This document shows positions 10,706 to 21,734 of a stretch of DNA of 64,000 nt, piece after piece. The translations under genes were made by a program, and so were the position numbers. Under the pieces are notes generated by a model. The model made no database searches, was not told the DNA's origin, and was given only the letters and a program-made list of their open reading frames with translations. Numbering within the stretch: position 1 is the stretch's first letter; each line of letters starts with the position of its first letter. The DNA comes from Synaphobranchus kaupii (taxonomy: Eukaryota; Chordata; Actinopteri; Anguilliformes; Synaphobranchidae). Location of the stretch: NCBI GenBank assembly GCA_029718625.1, contig CM056380.1, forward strand, positions 104,475,893 to 104,539,892, in the 5' to 3' direction.

Positions 10706-12597
10706 AGTTAGGGGTCCAAGCACGTAGTGCTGGAACCCTATTGTTATTGCTGGTTTTATTATTATTATTCCCACATTTGGTACAATTGCAGCAAAACCAC
10801 ATAATAACTTTTGCTGAAACTTTGCACACATGTAGACACTGCGACACGACACATGTACAGCGAATTCCAACCCAATTGACCTGATGGTGGTGCTATAGAG
10901 ACAAAGTGAAATTTTATAAACTTTTTCGGCTATAACTTTTGAACCGTTTAGCCTATCTTCAAAATTATTTTTGCCTCAAATTCGTTGGTTCGTGGCAAAT
11001 AACGTTGCCATTTAGATCAATGAGGTCCGCCATATTGGATCTTTTGCAAATTTGCATTTTGTGAAAAACCTATAAATTCGAGCTCCTCCGAGACCATTTG
11101 ACATATCAACATGCAACTCAAACCCATTTGTTCAGGGGACGATTCTCTAAAGAATCACAAAGCGAATTTCCTGATTTTCCAAATATCCTGATTGCAGTAA
11201 GCCAATAAAAACTGTTGTGGGCGTGGCTAGTCACGAAAACGCTAATAACTCTTCAATTCTTCAATGGATATTAATAAAATTTGGTTTCTGTACTTGCACT
11301 GACCTTCTGAGCCAAACTCTAAAGTATTGGCTCAATAGAATCAAATGGTGGCGCTATAGAGCATAATCCATTTTTTTTAAATGCATAAATTCATAAATTA
11401 TTTTTTAGACATTTAAAACTTGCTGTAGTGATCAATTTCCTCATCTGGAACATATGTATGTGCCACATATGTCGCTGCCATCTTGGATTGGCCACCATTT
11501 TGGAAATGCTATTACCATTTCCCTTCATGAAAAATCACTGTTGTGTTTTAAACATTGAAAATTATGTGTCGTCATCAATCAATGGGCAGCCACTGGTTAT
11601 CTGTTATGGCTTAGTGGTACGAGCAATGGCTTGGTATGTGGGGACCCGGGTTCAATCCCCACCATAGGATACTTTTCTTTTCGATGAAAACAATGCACAG
11701 TTTGTTATGCTTTTCACACTTAATAATGTTCTTTTCACATTATTGCAAAGGTGAAGAAACTTTACTATATTAACTATTCACTGTTTCACTAGTACTTAAA
11801 TGAGTGAAACAAATAAAGTTTTAATAAAGTTATTATTTTTCCTGCCAAATTCTTCATCAAAAATGCTCCATACCCTCCAATAATTCTCCCCATACCAAAC
11901 AACATCTGCGATGGCTTTGTAGTTAGTGTGATTGCCTTCGCTGTGGGAGGCCCGGGTTCAAATCCCACCGAGTACCAAAGGTTGCGTTTCTTTTCGACGA
12001 CATGCGCTTTCTTACGCTTTTCACATCTACAAATCTTATTTTCACATTAATGGGGGAGGAAACACAAAAACACATTTTTTGAGTTAATATCTAGGCATTG
12101 CCTCAGATTGAAGGTCTCTTTCATGAATGTCTTCTCAAATTATTCAGTTTGCATTCAGTTTATGATTTGAAGCATATTGATGAAATCTGGTTGCTATACT
12201 AGCACTCACATCAAGAGCCAAACTGTAAAGTATTGGCCAAATTGAATCAAATAGTGGCACTATAGAGCACAATATGTATTTTTTTAATTTATAAATTCAA
12301 GAAAAATCACTGTTGTGTTTTAAACATTGAAAATTATGTGTCGTGATCAATCAGTGGGCAGCCACAGGTTATCTGTTATGGCTTAGTGGCAAGAGCAATG
12401 GCTTGGTATCTGAAAGACCCGTGTTCAATCCCCACCATAGGTTACATTACTTTTCGATGAAAACAATGCACCATTTGTTATGCTTTTCACACTTAATTAT
12501 GTTCTTTTCACTTTATTGCAAAGGTGAAGTGATTTTACTATATTAACTATTCACTGTTTCACTAGTACTTAAATGAGTGAAACAAATAAAGTTTTAA
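10706..12597 (+). repeat. Tandem repeat family with tRNA-like promoter boxes, first part
   Basis: The region starts with GGGGTCCAAGCACG and an ATT-rich stretch seen in many teleost genomes. It then carries two partly tandem units of roughly 0.9 kb. Each has a segment with GGCGCTATAGAGC (or a variant), a first tRNA-like block (GGCTTAGTGG and GGTTCAATCC: 11,605-11,665 and 12,378-12,440) and a second (GGCTTTGTAGTTAG and GGTTCAAATCC: 11,910-11,975). The second unit is split at 12,597 by the Ty3/Gypsy element and resumes at 19,726. The tRNA-like blocks have pol III A- and B-box-like sequences but do not fold into a convincing complete tRNA by eye. Transposon class uncertain. Confidence 0.5.
12593..12597 (+). 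repeat. Target site duplication, left copy (TTTAA)
   Basis: TTTAA directly precedes the left LTR and recurs at 19,726-19,730 directly after the right LTR. It marks one clean integration event. Confidence 0.9.
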
Positions 12598-13988
12598 TGT
12601 TACGATCCTGATACGGGACGAACCCAAGTGCAACGACCAGGAGACAGATTACAGAAAGTGGAACTTTATTAAGCGTTGGGGTGGTCCCAAAGCTGTACAC
12701 GGGAGCAAAACAGGTTAGTTAGTTAACACAGGATAGCGTCCAACTGAGGACTGCTCCAAGCCGGAGCTGGACTTGAAGAAACACGGAACTGTTCCAAGCC
12801 GGAACTGGACTTGAACGGAGGTGTCTAAAACACCGGAACTGGACTGGAACTGGACTGGAAACTGGATCGGAACTGGACTGGAAACTGGACCGGAAGGTCC
12901 ACTCAGGAAACGGGAGCGGCACGGAACTTGTTCCAAGCCGGAACTGGACTTGAACGGAGGTGTATAAAACACCGGAACTGGACTGGAACTGGACTGGGAA
13001 CTGGACTGGAAACTGGACCGGGAGGTCCACTCAGGAAACGGGAACGGCACGGAACTTGTTCCAAGCCGGAACTGGACTTGAACGGAGGTGTATGAAACAC
13101 CAGACCTGGACTGGAACTGGACTGGAAACTGGACCGGAAGGTCCACTCAGGAACAAAGGGGACGGCACGGAACTTGTTCCAAGCCGGAACTGGACTTGAA
13201 CGGAGGTGTCTAAAACACCGGAGCTGGACTGGAACTGGACTGGAAACTGGACTGGAGCTGGACTGGAAACTGGATCGGAACTGGGCTTGAACAGGACTGG
13301 AAACTGGACCGGGTAGCTAGAGTAACCGGGCAGAAAGCAGAGGTTAAAGGCAGGGTGTTGTGACAGGACTGTAGCTGGTGAATGCACCGCCGAGTTGGAA
13401 GGTGCGGCGTAGCTCGGGCAATACTGGCGTAAGCCGGCTGGCATGCAGAGGTCCTGGTACCGCAACACGAGTACGGGAGGTACGTAACACGGGGAGGACA
13501 AACACAGCTGCGGGAAGACTGGAACTGCGGCGTCTGGAGGTTTTGAAGGGAAACAGGTAAATGCATGCAGCAGCGAAAGTTTAGCAGAGATAGCTACCAG
13601 TCAGGAAACCAGGCGAACAGGTATGAACCAGCAGGCTCACAAACACTGGACCAGAAACGGGATACGAAACAAACACGGTAGGTTAGTCAACGAACTGGCG
13701 CTGAATAGCAGCCAGCCAGGGGTTTAAATGGTGCAGGAAGTGAAGGAGAAAACGAGAAACAGGTGTGAAGTTAAATCAGGAGTGATTGCCGAAGCACAGC
13801 AGTGAGGAATGTGAGTAACGAGAGGGGCGAGTGATAGGCGGAAGCTAAAGTGGAAAATGAAACCAAAAGTACCCGAGGGAGACGCCCAGTCCACAGCCAG
13901 GAGGGAAACACGGACAAGGGATCCAACATGACACGGAAGGAAACAAGGAAAACATGGAAAACGGACAGGACGGGAACGGAACGTTACA
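12598..13988 (-). repeat. 3' LTR of the Ty3/Gypsy element
   Basis: 1,391 bp, TGTTACGATCC to GAACGTTACA on the plus strand. On the minus strand it has a TATA-like TTTAAACCCC near 13,715-13,725 and AATAAAG near 12,662-12,670, fitting promoter and polyadenylation roles. Repetitive open frames on both strands (up to 156 codons) come from the internal minisatellite and are not genes. Confidence 0.93.
12755..13315 (+). repeat. Minisatellite inside the 3' LTR
   Basis: Short GGAACTGGACTG-like units are arranged in higher-order repeats of about 120-134 bp. Each opens with TTGTTCCAAGCCGGAACTGG and includes GGAGGTGT and AACACC; full openings lie near 12,928, 13,057 and 13,177, with a shorter one near 12,794. 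The identical array is in the other LTR at 18,492-19,052. Confidence 0.9.
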
Positions 13989-14004
13989 GTACCCCCCCCT
14001 CAAT
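13989..14004 (-). promoter_or_regulatory. Polypurine tract of the Ty3/Gypsy element
   Basis: On the minus strand a TGAGGGGGGGGTAC tract lies directly before the 3' LTR (TGTAACG). This is the expected position and composition for the plus-strand DNA primer used in reverse transcription. Confidence 0.8.
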
Positions 14005-17000
14005 GTACGCCACCTGGCGTACCCGGAGGCCTGGTCTTGTCAGGGAACTGTTCGTGGAAGTCTTGGATTACTGAATGGTCCAAGATCAGGCTCTTGTGGA
14101 GCCACGACCTCTCCTCAGGACCGTACCCCTCCCAGTCGACGAGGTATTGGAAACCCCGGCCCCTGCGGCGGATATCAATAACACGGTTCACCGTGTAGGC
14201 CGGGGCGTTGTCAACAACTCGGACGGGAGGAGGCGGGATGGTAGGGGTACTGAGGGGGCTGGAGGAGACAGGCTTAACCTGGGACACATGAAACACAGGG
14301 TAAACTTTGAGGGAGGCGGGGAGGGAAAGTTTAACAGACACCGGGTTAACTAGACAAATGATGGGGAAGGGACCAATAAAACGGGGCTGAAGCTTTCTGG
14401 ATGAAGAGGGAAGGGAGATGTTTGCAGTGGAGAGCCAGACCTGCTGACCGGCCCTATACTGTGGGGCTGCGGTCCTGTGAAGGTCCGCCAGACGTTGGGA
14501 GCGGGAATTGGCGTGAAGGAGTGCGGTGCGTGTGAGTCTCCAAATGTTTTTACAACGAAGGACATGGGCCCTAACAGAGGGGACAGCTATCTCGGCCTCC
14601 TGGGTCGACAGAAGAGGGGGTTGATAGCCTAAAGCACACTCAAACGGGGATAGGCCAGTAGAGGCACTTTTAAGGGAGTTATGTGCGTACTCGACCCAGG
14701 GGAGAAACCGGCTCCAAGAGGCAGGATTGCGCACTGTAACGCACCGCAGGGCGGCCCCCAGGTCCTGGTTCGCCCTCTCTGCCTGACCATTAGACTGGGG
14801 ATGGAAACCCGAGGAAAGACTAGGAGAGGCACCCAGGGCTGCACAGAACGCCCTCCAAACTCGGGAGGAGAACTGGGGCCCACGGTCTGACACGATGTCA
14901 GAGGGGATCCCGTGCAGCCTGACCACGTGTAGCACCAAGAGCTCAGCGGTTTCAAGGGCGGACGGGAGCTTGGGGAGGGGAACAAAGTGAACCGCCTTGG
15001 AGAACCGGTCCACTATTGTCAGAATGACGGTGTTACCTTCTGACAACGGCAGACCGGTTACGAAGTCCACACCAATGTGACTCCAAGGACGGCCAGGGAC
15101 GGGGAGGGAAAGGAGAAGACCGGAGGGAGGCTGGTGGGAAGCCTTGCTCCTGGCGCACACCGAGCAGGCCAGGACGAAGGCACGGGTATCCCCTTTAAGG
15201 GTAGGCCACCAGAAACTCCTCCTGACGAGGGCGATAGTTCTGGCGACACCTGGGTGACATGCCAGGCACGAGGCGTGAACCCATTCGAGGACCTGGGAGC
15301 GGACGGAATCGGGGACAAAAAGACAGGAGTTAGGGTTATTGCGGGGGTCCGGTTGGGAAGTCTGGGCGGCCTTCACAATGCCCTCAATCTCCCAGGAGAC
15401 CGCAGCCACCACACAGGAGGCCGGCAAAATGGGCTCCGGATCAGCAGGACTGGAGGGAGGGGAAAAAATGCGGGACAGGGCATCTGCTTTAATATTACGG
15501 GAACCAGGGCGGAAAGAAACAGAGAAATTAAAGCGTGCAAAAAATAACGACCATCTAGCCTGACGAGAATTGAGCCTCTTGGCAGATCTTAAATAAATGA
15601 GGTTTTGATGGTCGGTAAAAACAAGAAAAGGGGTACCTGCCCCCTCCAGCCAGTGGCGCCACTCCTCAAGAGCCAGTTTTATCGCCAGCAGTTCCCGATC
15701 CCCGACATCGTAGTTCCTCTCGGCGGAGGACAGCCTCCGGGAGAAGAATGCGCAGGGATGGAGCTTGCTATCAGAGGCGGACCGTTGAGACAGAATGGCC
15801 CCCACGCCGGTGTCGGAGGCATCCACCTCAACGACAAACTGCCGAGAAGTGTCAGGGTGAAGGAGGATAGGTGCTGAGGAAAACCGAGCCTTGAGTAGCT
15901 CGAAAGCTCGCTGGGCATCGGAATTCCAACAGTAAGGCAGGGCAACGGAAGTGAGTTTAGTCAGGGGAGCAGCAATGGAACTGTAATTGCGAATAAAGCG
16001 GCGGTAGAAATTTGCAAACCCCAGGAACTGTTGAAGGTGCTTGCGGGAGGTGGGTTGGGGCCATTCTGTCACCGCCTTGATTTTCACAGGGTCCGCCCGG
16101 ATACTGCCCTCCTCGATAATGAAGCCGAGGAACGGGACCGTGGAAGCGTGGAAGGAACATTTCTCAGCCTTAACAAACAGCTGATTCTCCAACAGCCGCT
16201 GGAGAACCTCTCGAACGTGACGGACATGCTCCTGCGGGGATTGAGAAAAAATTAAAATATCATCGATATAAACAAAAACGCTCCTCCCTAGGAGGTCCCG
16301 CAGGACGTCGTTCACCATGCTCTGGAAGACTGCTGGGGCGTTAGTAAGGCCGAAAGGGACCACCAGGTATTCGTAGTGGCCCAACGGGGTATTAAAAGCA
16401 GTCTTCCACTCGTCCCCCTCACGGATACGCACCAGGTGATACGCATTCCGGAGGTCGAGCTTGGTGAACGTCACAGCTGGAGAGAGGGCTTCAAAGGCGG
16501 TGTTAATGAGGGGAAGAGGGTATTTGTTACGGATGGTGACCTGGTTGAGGCCCCGGTAGTCGATGCAGGGTCGCAGGGAGCCATCCTTCTTCCCAACGAA
16601 GAAGAACCCTGCACCGACTGGGGATGAAGAGGGACGGATAATACCCGAAGCGAGGGAGTCGTGGATGTATTCCTCCATGGCTAGTTTCTCCGGTCCAGAC
16701 AGACTGTAGAGGCGTCCCGATGGCAGTTTAGCTCCAGCCAGTAGGTCAATGGCGCAGTCATACGGCCTGTGAGGAGGTAAGGACAGAGCACGTGATTTAG
16801 AAAATACTTGCGCGAGGTCGTGATACTCGCTGGGAACATTCGTTAAATCCGGTATAGGTTGCATGGAACAGGGTTTACTGGGCCCCGGAGGGGGTAGTGC
16901 AGAACGGAGACAGCTGGCTAGACAGTGGGCACTCCACGCCAGGATGCGACCGGCTTTCCAGTCAATATGGGGATTGTGGAGGCGAAGCCAGGTCTGACCT

Positions 17001-17401
17001 AAAACCAGAGCAGATTGTTGGGAGTTAATCAGTAATAGCTGAATGGACTCCCGATGATTGCCAGATAGAATTAATTGGATAGGAACGGTGGAGTGGGTAA
17101 CTAACCCCAACCTCCTACCGTCCAGAGCTAGAGCTGAAATGGGTGAAGTGAGACGTTCCGTGGGAATGCCGGCCCTCCTGGCGAAGGTGATATCCATGAA
17201 GCTGGCGTCAGCTCCGGAGTCAATTAGGGCCGAAGAAGATAGGGTCTTGTCCCTCCAAAGGAGAGTAGCCTTGAACATGAGGCGGTCCTGGGCAGCATGG
17301 TTGGGGACGATGGGGCTCGTCAGTACGCCCAGTCTTACTGGCGAGCCCCTTCTTTTGGGCGAATGGGACAGGAGGCGATCTGATGGCCAGGCTTGCCGCA
17401 A
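14000..17401 (-). CDS. pol: Pol polyprotein: protease, RT, RNase H, integrase, chromodomain
   Basis: The frame is open for 1,133 codons without interruption. Visible motifs in order: aspartic protease DSGA at residues 61-64; reverse transcriptase with LDLRNAYH near 315-322 and the catalytic YIDD at 378-381; RNase H starting at VEVDASD near 524-530; integrase HHCC zinc motif (H709, H716, C746, C749) and DDE residues D779, D839 and E875; and a C-terminal chromodomain near 1,069-1,120 ([19 protein letters not shown]). The first ATG is probably not used: the frame overlaps gag by 67 bases in the -1 frame and is most likely made as a Gag-Pol fusion by frameshifting. The length and domain order fit chromoviruses. 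The chromodomain is thought to guide integration. Confidence 0.95.
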   Translation of the reverse strand: MRQAWPSDRLLSHSPKRRGSPVRLGVLTSPIVPNHAAQDRLMFKATLLWRDKTLSSSALIDSGADASFMDITFARRAGIPTERLTSPISALALDGRRLGLVTHSTVPIQLILSGNHRESIQLLLINSQQSALVLGQTWLRLHNPHIDWKAGRILAWSAHCLASCLRSALPPPGPSKPCSMQPIPDLTNVPSEYHDLAQVFSKSRALSLPPHRPYDCAIDLLAGAKLPSGRLYSLSGPEKLAMEEYIHDSLASGIIRPSSSPVGAGFFFVGKKDGSLRPCIDYRGLNQVTIRNKYPLPLINTAFEALSPAVTFTKLDLRNAYHLVRIREGDEWKTAFNTPLGHYEYLVVPFGLTNAPAVFQSMVNDVLRDLLGRSVFVYIDDILIFSQSPQEHVRHVREVLQRLLENQLFVKAEKCSFHASTVPFLGFIIEEGSIRADPVKIKAVTEWPQPTSRKHLQQFLGFANFYRRFIRNYSSIAAPLTKLTSVALPYCWNSDAQRAFELLKARFSSAPILLHPDTSRQFVVEVDASDTGVGAILSQRSASDSKLHPCAFFSRRLSSAERNYDVGDRELLAIKLALEEWRHWLEGAGTPFLVFTDHQNLIYLRSAKRLNSRQARWSLFFARFNFSVSFRPGSRNIKADALSRIFSPPSSPADPEPILPASCVVAAVSWEIEGIVKAAQTSQPDPRNNPNSCLFVPDSVRSQVLEWVHASCLACHPGVARTIALVRRSFWWPTLKGDTRAFVLACSVCARSKASHQPPSGLLLSLPVPGRPWSHIGVDFVTGLPLSEGNTVILTIVDRFSKAVHFVPLPKLPSALETAELLVLHVVRLHGIPSDIVSDRGPQFSSRVWRAFCAALGASPSLSSGFHPQSNGQAERANQDLGAALRCVTVRNPASWSRFLPWVEYAHNSLKSASTGLSPFECALGYQPPLLSTQEAEIAVPSVRAHVLRCKNIWRLTRTALLHANSRSQRLADLHRTAAPQYRAGQQVWLSTANISLPSSSRKLQPRFIGPFPIICLVNPVSVKLSLPASLKVYPVFHVSQVKPVSSSPLSTPTIPPPPVRVVDNAPAYTVNRVIDIRRRGRGFQYLVDWEGYGPEERSWLHKSLILDHSVIQDFHEQFPDKTRPPGTPGGVH

Positions 17402-18315
17402 TAGAAACAGGATCTGGTGCGCTGACGGCGCTGACGCTCCTCGGGATTGACCGCAACTCTGCCCAGTTGCATGGGCTCTTCCTCGGACCCGCCCGTAGGC
17501 GCCCGAGATCCAGTAATGGAGTGTGAATGAACATTAGAGACGACGGAGGGCGAATGACGCCCGGAACTTCCTCCCCGCTCCCGGGCCCGGATGCGGAGAC
17601 GATTATCGATGGCTATAGCGAGGCTGATGAGGCTATTAAGGGAGTTGGATTCCTCCCGAGTGGCAAGCTGGTCCTTGAGTTCCTCGCTGAGAGCTTGGCG
17701 GAAAGCCCCCTGGAGGGAGGCGTCATTCCATCCTGACTCCGCGGCGAGGGTACGAAACTGAATGGCCATTTCTGCGACACTGCGGTTGCCTTGGCGAACT
17801 TGAAGCAGACGCTGGGTAGCGTCACGTCCACAGGTCGGGTGTTCAAACACACGTCGCATCTCTGCCGCAAAGGCTGCGAAGTTGCTGCATAACGGAGCCT
17901 GGCTGTCCCAGATGGATGTAGCCCACTCCAGGGCGCTCCCTCCCAGGCTGCTCATAATGAACGCGATCTTGCTGGAGTCAGAGGCGAAGGAGGAGGGCTG
18001 CATCCGAAACACTATGTCACATTTAAGTAGAAATTCACGACATCTCCCCAACCCCCCGCGATATAACTCGGGGTGTTGTACACGGGGCTCACGGCTGGAA
18101 GTGGGAGCCGGTGCCTCCGGATGGGGTTCGGGAGAGGAAGGAGTAGGGTTGGCTGGAATCCGTAGTAGCGGTTGGTGGAGCGAAAGTTGGGATACTTGCT
18201 CCGTGATGCCCCTAACTACTTCCAGCACATCATCCAAACGGCGACCCTGTTGGTCGCTGATCGCAGTTTGGCAGGAGAAGGCGTGGCGAATCTGTTCCAG
18301 ATCGGCTGGGTCCAT
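17335..18315 (-). CDS. gag: Gag polyprotein with CCHC zinc knuckle
   Basis: A 326-codon frame starts MDPADLEQ only 19 bases after the 5' LTR. It ends in a zinc knuckle C-x2-C-x4-H-x4-C (C303, C306, H311, C316) nine codons before the conserved basic tail ends. The central part (about 80-240) has the Gly/Arg/Leu-rich helical look of Ty3/Gypsy capsids, with YRGG near residue 85. The protein packages element RNA into cytoplasmic particles. Its 3' end overlaps pol, and a canonical slippery heptamer lies within the overlap. Confidence 0.92.
   Translation of the reverse strand: MDPADLEQIRHAFSCQTAISDQQGRRLDDVLEVVRGITEQVSQLSLHQPLLRIPANPTPSSPEPHPEAPAPTSSREPRVQHPELYRGGLGRCREFLLKCDIVFRMQPSSFASDSSKIAFIMSSLGGSALEWATSIWDSQAPLCSNFAAFAAEMRRVFEHPTCGRDATQRLLQVRQGNRSVAEMAIQFRTLAAESGWNDASLQGAFRQALSEELKDQLATREESNSLNSLISLAIAIDNRLRIRARERGGSSGRHSPSVVSNVHSHSITGSRAPTGGSEEEPMQLGRVAVNPEERQRRQRTRSCFYCGKPGHQIASCPIRPKEGARQ
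17353..17359 (-). promoter_or_regulatory. Candidate -1 ribosomal frameshift site (CCCAAAA)
   Basis: On the minus strand the gag codons read CGC CCA AAA, giving C-CCA-AAA, which fits the X-XXY-YYZ slippery rule and moves ribosomes exactly into the pol frame. It lies inside the 67-base gag/pol overlap, six codons before the gag stop. A downstream RNA structure was not tested. Confidence 0.7.
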
Positions 18316-18334
18316 ATTGTTGGCCAGTTCGTTC
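18316..18334 (-). other. Very short leader and possible primer-binding region
   Basis: Only 19 bases (minus strand GAACGAACTGGCCAACAAT) separate the 5' LTR from the gag ATG. A tRNA primer site usually starts TGG at or near the LTR edge. Here TGG appears nine bases in, and the match to any tRNA is not obvious to me. Confidence 0.5.
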
Positions 18335-19725
18335 TGTTACGATCCTGATACGGGACGAACCCAAGTGCAACGACCAGGAGACAGATTACAGAAAGTGGAA
18401 CTTTATTAAGCGTTGGGGTGGTCCCAAAGCTGTACACGGGAGCAAAACAGGTTAGTTAGTTAACACAGGATAGCGTCCAACTGAGGACTGCTCCAAGCCG
18501 GAGCTGGACTTGAAGAAACACGGAACTGTTCCAAGCCGGAACTGGACTTGAACGGAGGTGTCTAAAACACCGGAACTGGACTGGAACTGGACTGGAAACT
18601 GGATCGGAACTGGACTGGAAACTGGACCGGAAGGTCCACTCAGGAAACGGGAGCGGCACGGAACTTGTTCCAAGCCGGAACTGGACTTGAACGGAGGTGT
18701 ATAAAACACCGGAACTGGACTGGAACTGGACTGGGAACTGGACTGGAAACTGGACCGGGAGGTCCACTCAGGAAACGGGAACGGCACGGAACTTGTTCCA
18801 AGCCGGAACTGGACTTGAACGGAGGTGTATGAAACACCGGACCTGGACTGGAACTGGACTGGAAACTGGACCGGAAGGTCCACTCAGGAACAAAGGGGAC
18901 GGCACGGAACTTGTTCCAAGCCGGAACTGGACTTGAACGGAGGTGTCTAAAACACCGGAGCTGGACTGGAACTGGACTGGAAACTGGACTGGAGCTGGAC
19001 TGGAAACTGGATCGGAACTGGGCTTGAACAGGACTGGAAACTGGACCGGGTAGCTAGAGTAACCGGGCAGAAAGCAGAGGTTAAAGGCAGGGTGTTGTGA
19101 CAGGACTGTAGCTGGTGAATGCACCGCCGAGTTGGAAGGTGCGGCGTAGCTCGGGCAATACTGGCGTAAGCCGGCTGGCATGCAGAGGTCCTGGTACCGC
19201 AACACGAGTACGGGAGGTACGTAACACGGGGAGGACAAACACAGCTGCGGGAAGACTGGAACTGCGGCGTCTGGAGGTTTTGAAGGGAAACAGGTAAATG
19301 CATGCAGCAGCGAAAGTTTAGCAGAGATAGCTACCAGTCAGGAAACCAGGCGAACAGGTATGAACCAGCAGGCTCACAAACACTGGACCAGAAACGGGAT
19401 ACGAAACAAACACGGTAGGTTAGTCAACGAACTGGCGCTGAATAGCAGCCAGCCAGGGGTTTAAATGGTGCAGGAAGTGAAGGAGAAAACGAGAAACAGG
19501 TGTGAAGTTAAATCAGGAGTGATTGCCGAAGCACAGCAGTGAGGAATGTGAGTAACGAGAGGGGCGAGTGATAGGCGGAAGCTAAAGTGGAAAATGAAAC
19601 CAAAAGTACCCGAGGGAGACGCCCAGTCCACAGCCAGGAGGGAAACACGGACAAGGGATCCAACATGACACGGAAGGAAACAAGGAAAACATGGAAAACG
19701 GACAGGACGGGAACGGAACGTTACA
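18335..19725 (-). repeat. 5' LTR of the Ty3/Gypsy element
   Basis: 1,391 bp, matching the other LTR except for one A/G difference (13,102 versus 18,839). It is followed by TTTAA, the second copy of the target duplication (19,726-19,730). By position this is the promoter-bearing LTR for minus-strand transcription. Confidence 0.93.
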
Positions 19726-20036
19726 TTTAATACAGTTATTCTTTTTCCTGCCAAATTCTTCATCAAAAATGCTCCATGCCCTCAAATAATTCTCCTCATG
19801 CAATACAACATCTGCAATGGCTTTGTGATTAGAGTGATTTCCTTTGATGTAGGAGACCTGGGTTCAGGTACCAAAGGTTGCATTTCTTGCGCTTTCTCAT
19901 GCTTTTCACATCTACAAATCTTATTTTCACATTAATGGGGTAGGAAACACTAAAACACATTTTTCAGTTAATATCTAGTCATTGCCTCAGATTGAAGGTC
20001 TCTTTCATGAATGTCTTCTCAAATTATTCAGTTTAC
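19726..20036 (+). repeat. Tandem repeat family with tRNA-like boxes, continuation
   Basis: This resumes the unit broken at 12,597. It matches 11,820-12,150 in order, including a degenerate tRNA-like block (19,810-19,870) and the end phrase GAATGTCTTCTCAAATTATT. Confidence 0.7.
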
Positions 20037-21734
20037 CCAGAATTAACTGAAGGTGGTGGTCTGAAAACAGTTTGACCTTTTATACATATTCATGTTTAGA
20101 CACTCATGTCATGCAGCTACATGTGTCTCACGTATACCTTCCGAGACTCGATTGTAAAAGGAAACCAATGTCACATGATTCCAACAAAATTACAACCTTT
20201 TGCTTGGACCCCGTGCAGTGGCTGCTTTGCAGGTATATTTACATTTTGTTATTTGTGTTGGTCAGGGAGGATACCATTATCTTATTGTGTTACCTTCCCT
20301 TTGAATGCCAACCAGCTGATTTTCTTTGTTTAAATTACTTTTGTAATTTAAACAAGCGCACCTGAACAGGTGCCTGAACCAGAAATGTGGCATTTCTCCA
20401 GCAACACATGTCAATACAGGTGTATCTTTGGCACCAACAGCATAATCATTGGCTTTATTGGTAACAACATCAACAGCTGGAATCTCATGAGGACATGTAC
20501 TTTTTCTTATTTGCTTGATCCTTTTTTAAGGTGAGTTATATACAACAAGAAGACTATACATTTACAGGTGGGTAAAGAGTTCTAGGACCTGTGAAATATT
20601 TACTCCTCAAGAATAATACTGGCAACAATATAAAGCAGTCACAGTGCCAAATAAAATTTTTCTAATTGAAAGTAGTGTGCAATATCAATAATATCTCATG
20701 TTATGAAAGTTAGGAATTATGTGTTACTACATGTCTATCAATGCACTAACATCAATTGACAGTTGTCAGAACTTAAAAGTGTCGCATTTAAAGTTAATTT
20801 TATACTTCAACAGAATAAAATAGTTATCATATTTCTTCCTCAAACACTATGGCCAGACGGGTGAACTTGTACAGTACCATTATTTTTCTCTTCCACCTTT
20901 CATGTTGGGGAAATGATGCCACTGTTAGAGAAATGTTCTGTTGAATTGAATTGTAGGAAGAACTCTGACTGATGAACTGGAAAGACTACATTTCCTTTGT
21001 ATAAATGCTTTGTTTTTATTCTATTTGAAGGAAGGGGTGGGGATTTATATTTTAGATATATTCTCTTTTTTAAATAGTGTGCAGCACCTCCTGCTTCCAG
21101 GAGTTTGTCAGTGAACTGGATCATGTGACAGGTTACAGAGGTCACTGAGGTCACACTTTCCACAGGGATCAAATAACCCTTCTGCTTGGTGTTGAGAGCT
21201 GAATCATCAAATAACAGTATTCCTTAATACCCTGGAAATTAAGAGAAATATGCATTAACACCTTGCACATTAATAGGCTTATGCCTTAACATATACATGA
21301 AGACATCATTGAATAAAATCCATTTGCAACCTGCATTGTAAAAGAAGTGGGGCCACATGGCAGGCCTTGATATAAAACAGTCGTCTCAGGGTCTTAATTA
21401 CTGAAAGCAGTGGGAATGTGTGGTTCAGTCTTGGACTAGGAGGCCAGTTTTAATGTAAAAATGACTGGCAGCACAGACCTTGAATATGTGCAACTCTGAA
21501 AAGGTTCCTTTGCAAGCAGTGTCAAGTCCCCACAAAACACAGGGTACCGATGTCCCCACAGAACACAAGGTAGTTATGTCCCTACAAAGCACAGATATAT
21601 CCCCAGAGAACACAGGGCACTAATGTCCCCACATTCTCCAACAGTATATTCTCTCATCTATTTTATAGCTGAAATCACTCAATCAGGGTAAACCATGCAA
21701 TTTTTCTCTTTATTCTCATCTCTCTTAATAAAAC
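20037..21734. other. Unassigned
   Basis: No gene or recognised repeat. Open frames of up to 97 codons have no known similarity. Confidence 0.4.

Larger units (their letters stand above)
12598..19725 (-). mobile_element. Intact Ty3/Gypsy LTR retrotransposon with chromodomain (chromovirus type)
   Basis: A 7,128-bp element bounded by two 1,391-bp LTRs and a 5-bp TTTAA target duplication. It is transcribed on the minus strand: 5' LTR 18,335-19,725, gag 17,335-18,315, pol 14,000-17,401, then a G-rich polypurine tract and the 3' LTR 12,598-13,988. Domain order is protease, reverse transcriptase, RNase H, integrase, chromodomain, as in Ty3/Gypsy. No envelope frame is present. Reading the LTRs side by side I found one difference in 1,391 positions, so the insertion is recent. 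It lies inside a copy of the tRNA-boxed repeat family. Both long frames are open. Confidence 0.95.

Noticed and set aside
11605..11665. Possible tRNA gene
   Set aside because: A- and B-box-like sequences are present but no full cloverleaf or paired acceptor stem can be seen, and the block recurs within a tandem repeat family.
12715..13566. Long repetitive open frames in the LTRs (up to 156 codons), repeated at 18,452-19,303
   Set aside because: They lie wholly in the LTR minisatellite, are open on both strands and have identical copies in both LTRs.
14075..18409. Plus-strand frames of 70-175 codons across the retrotransposon
   Set aside because: They are shadows of the minus-strand gag and pol frames.
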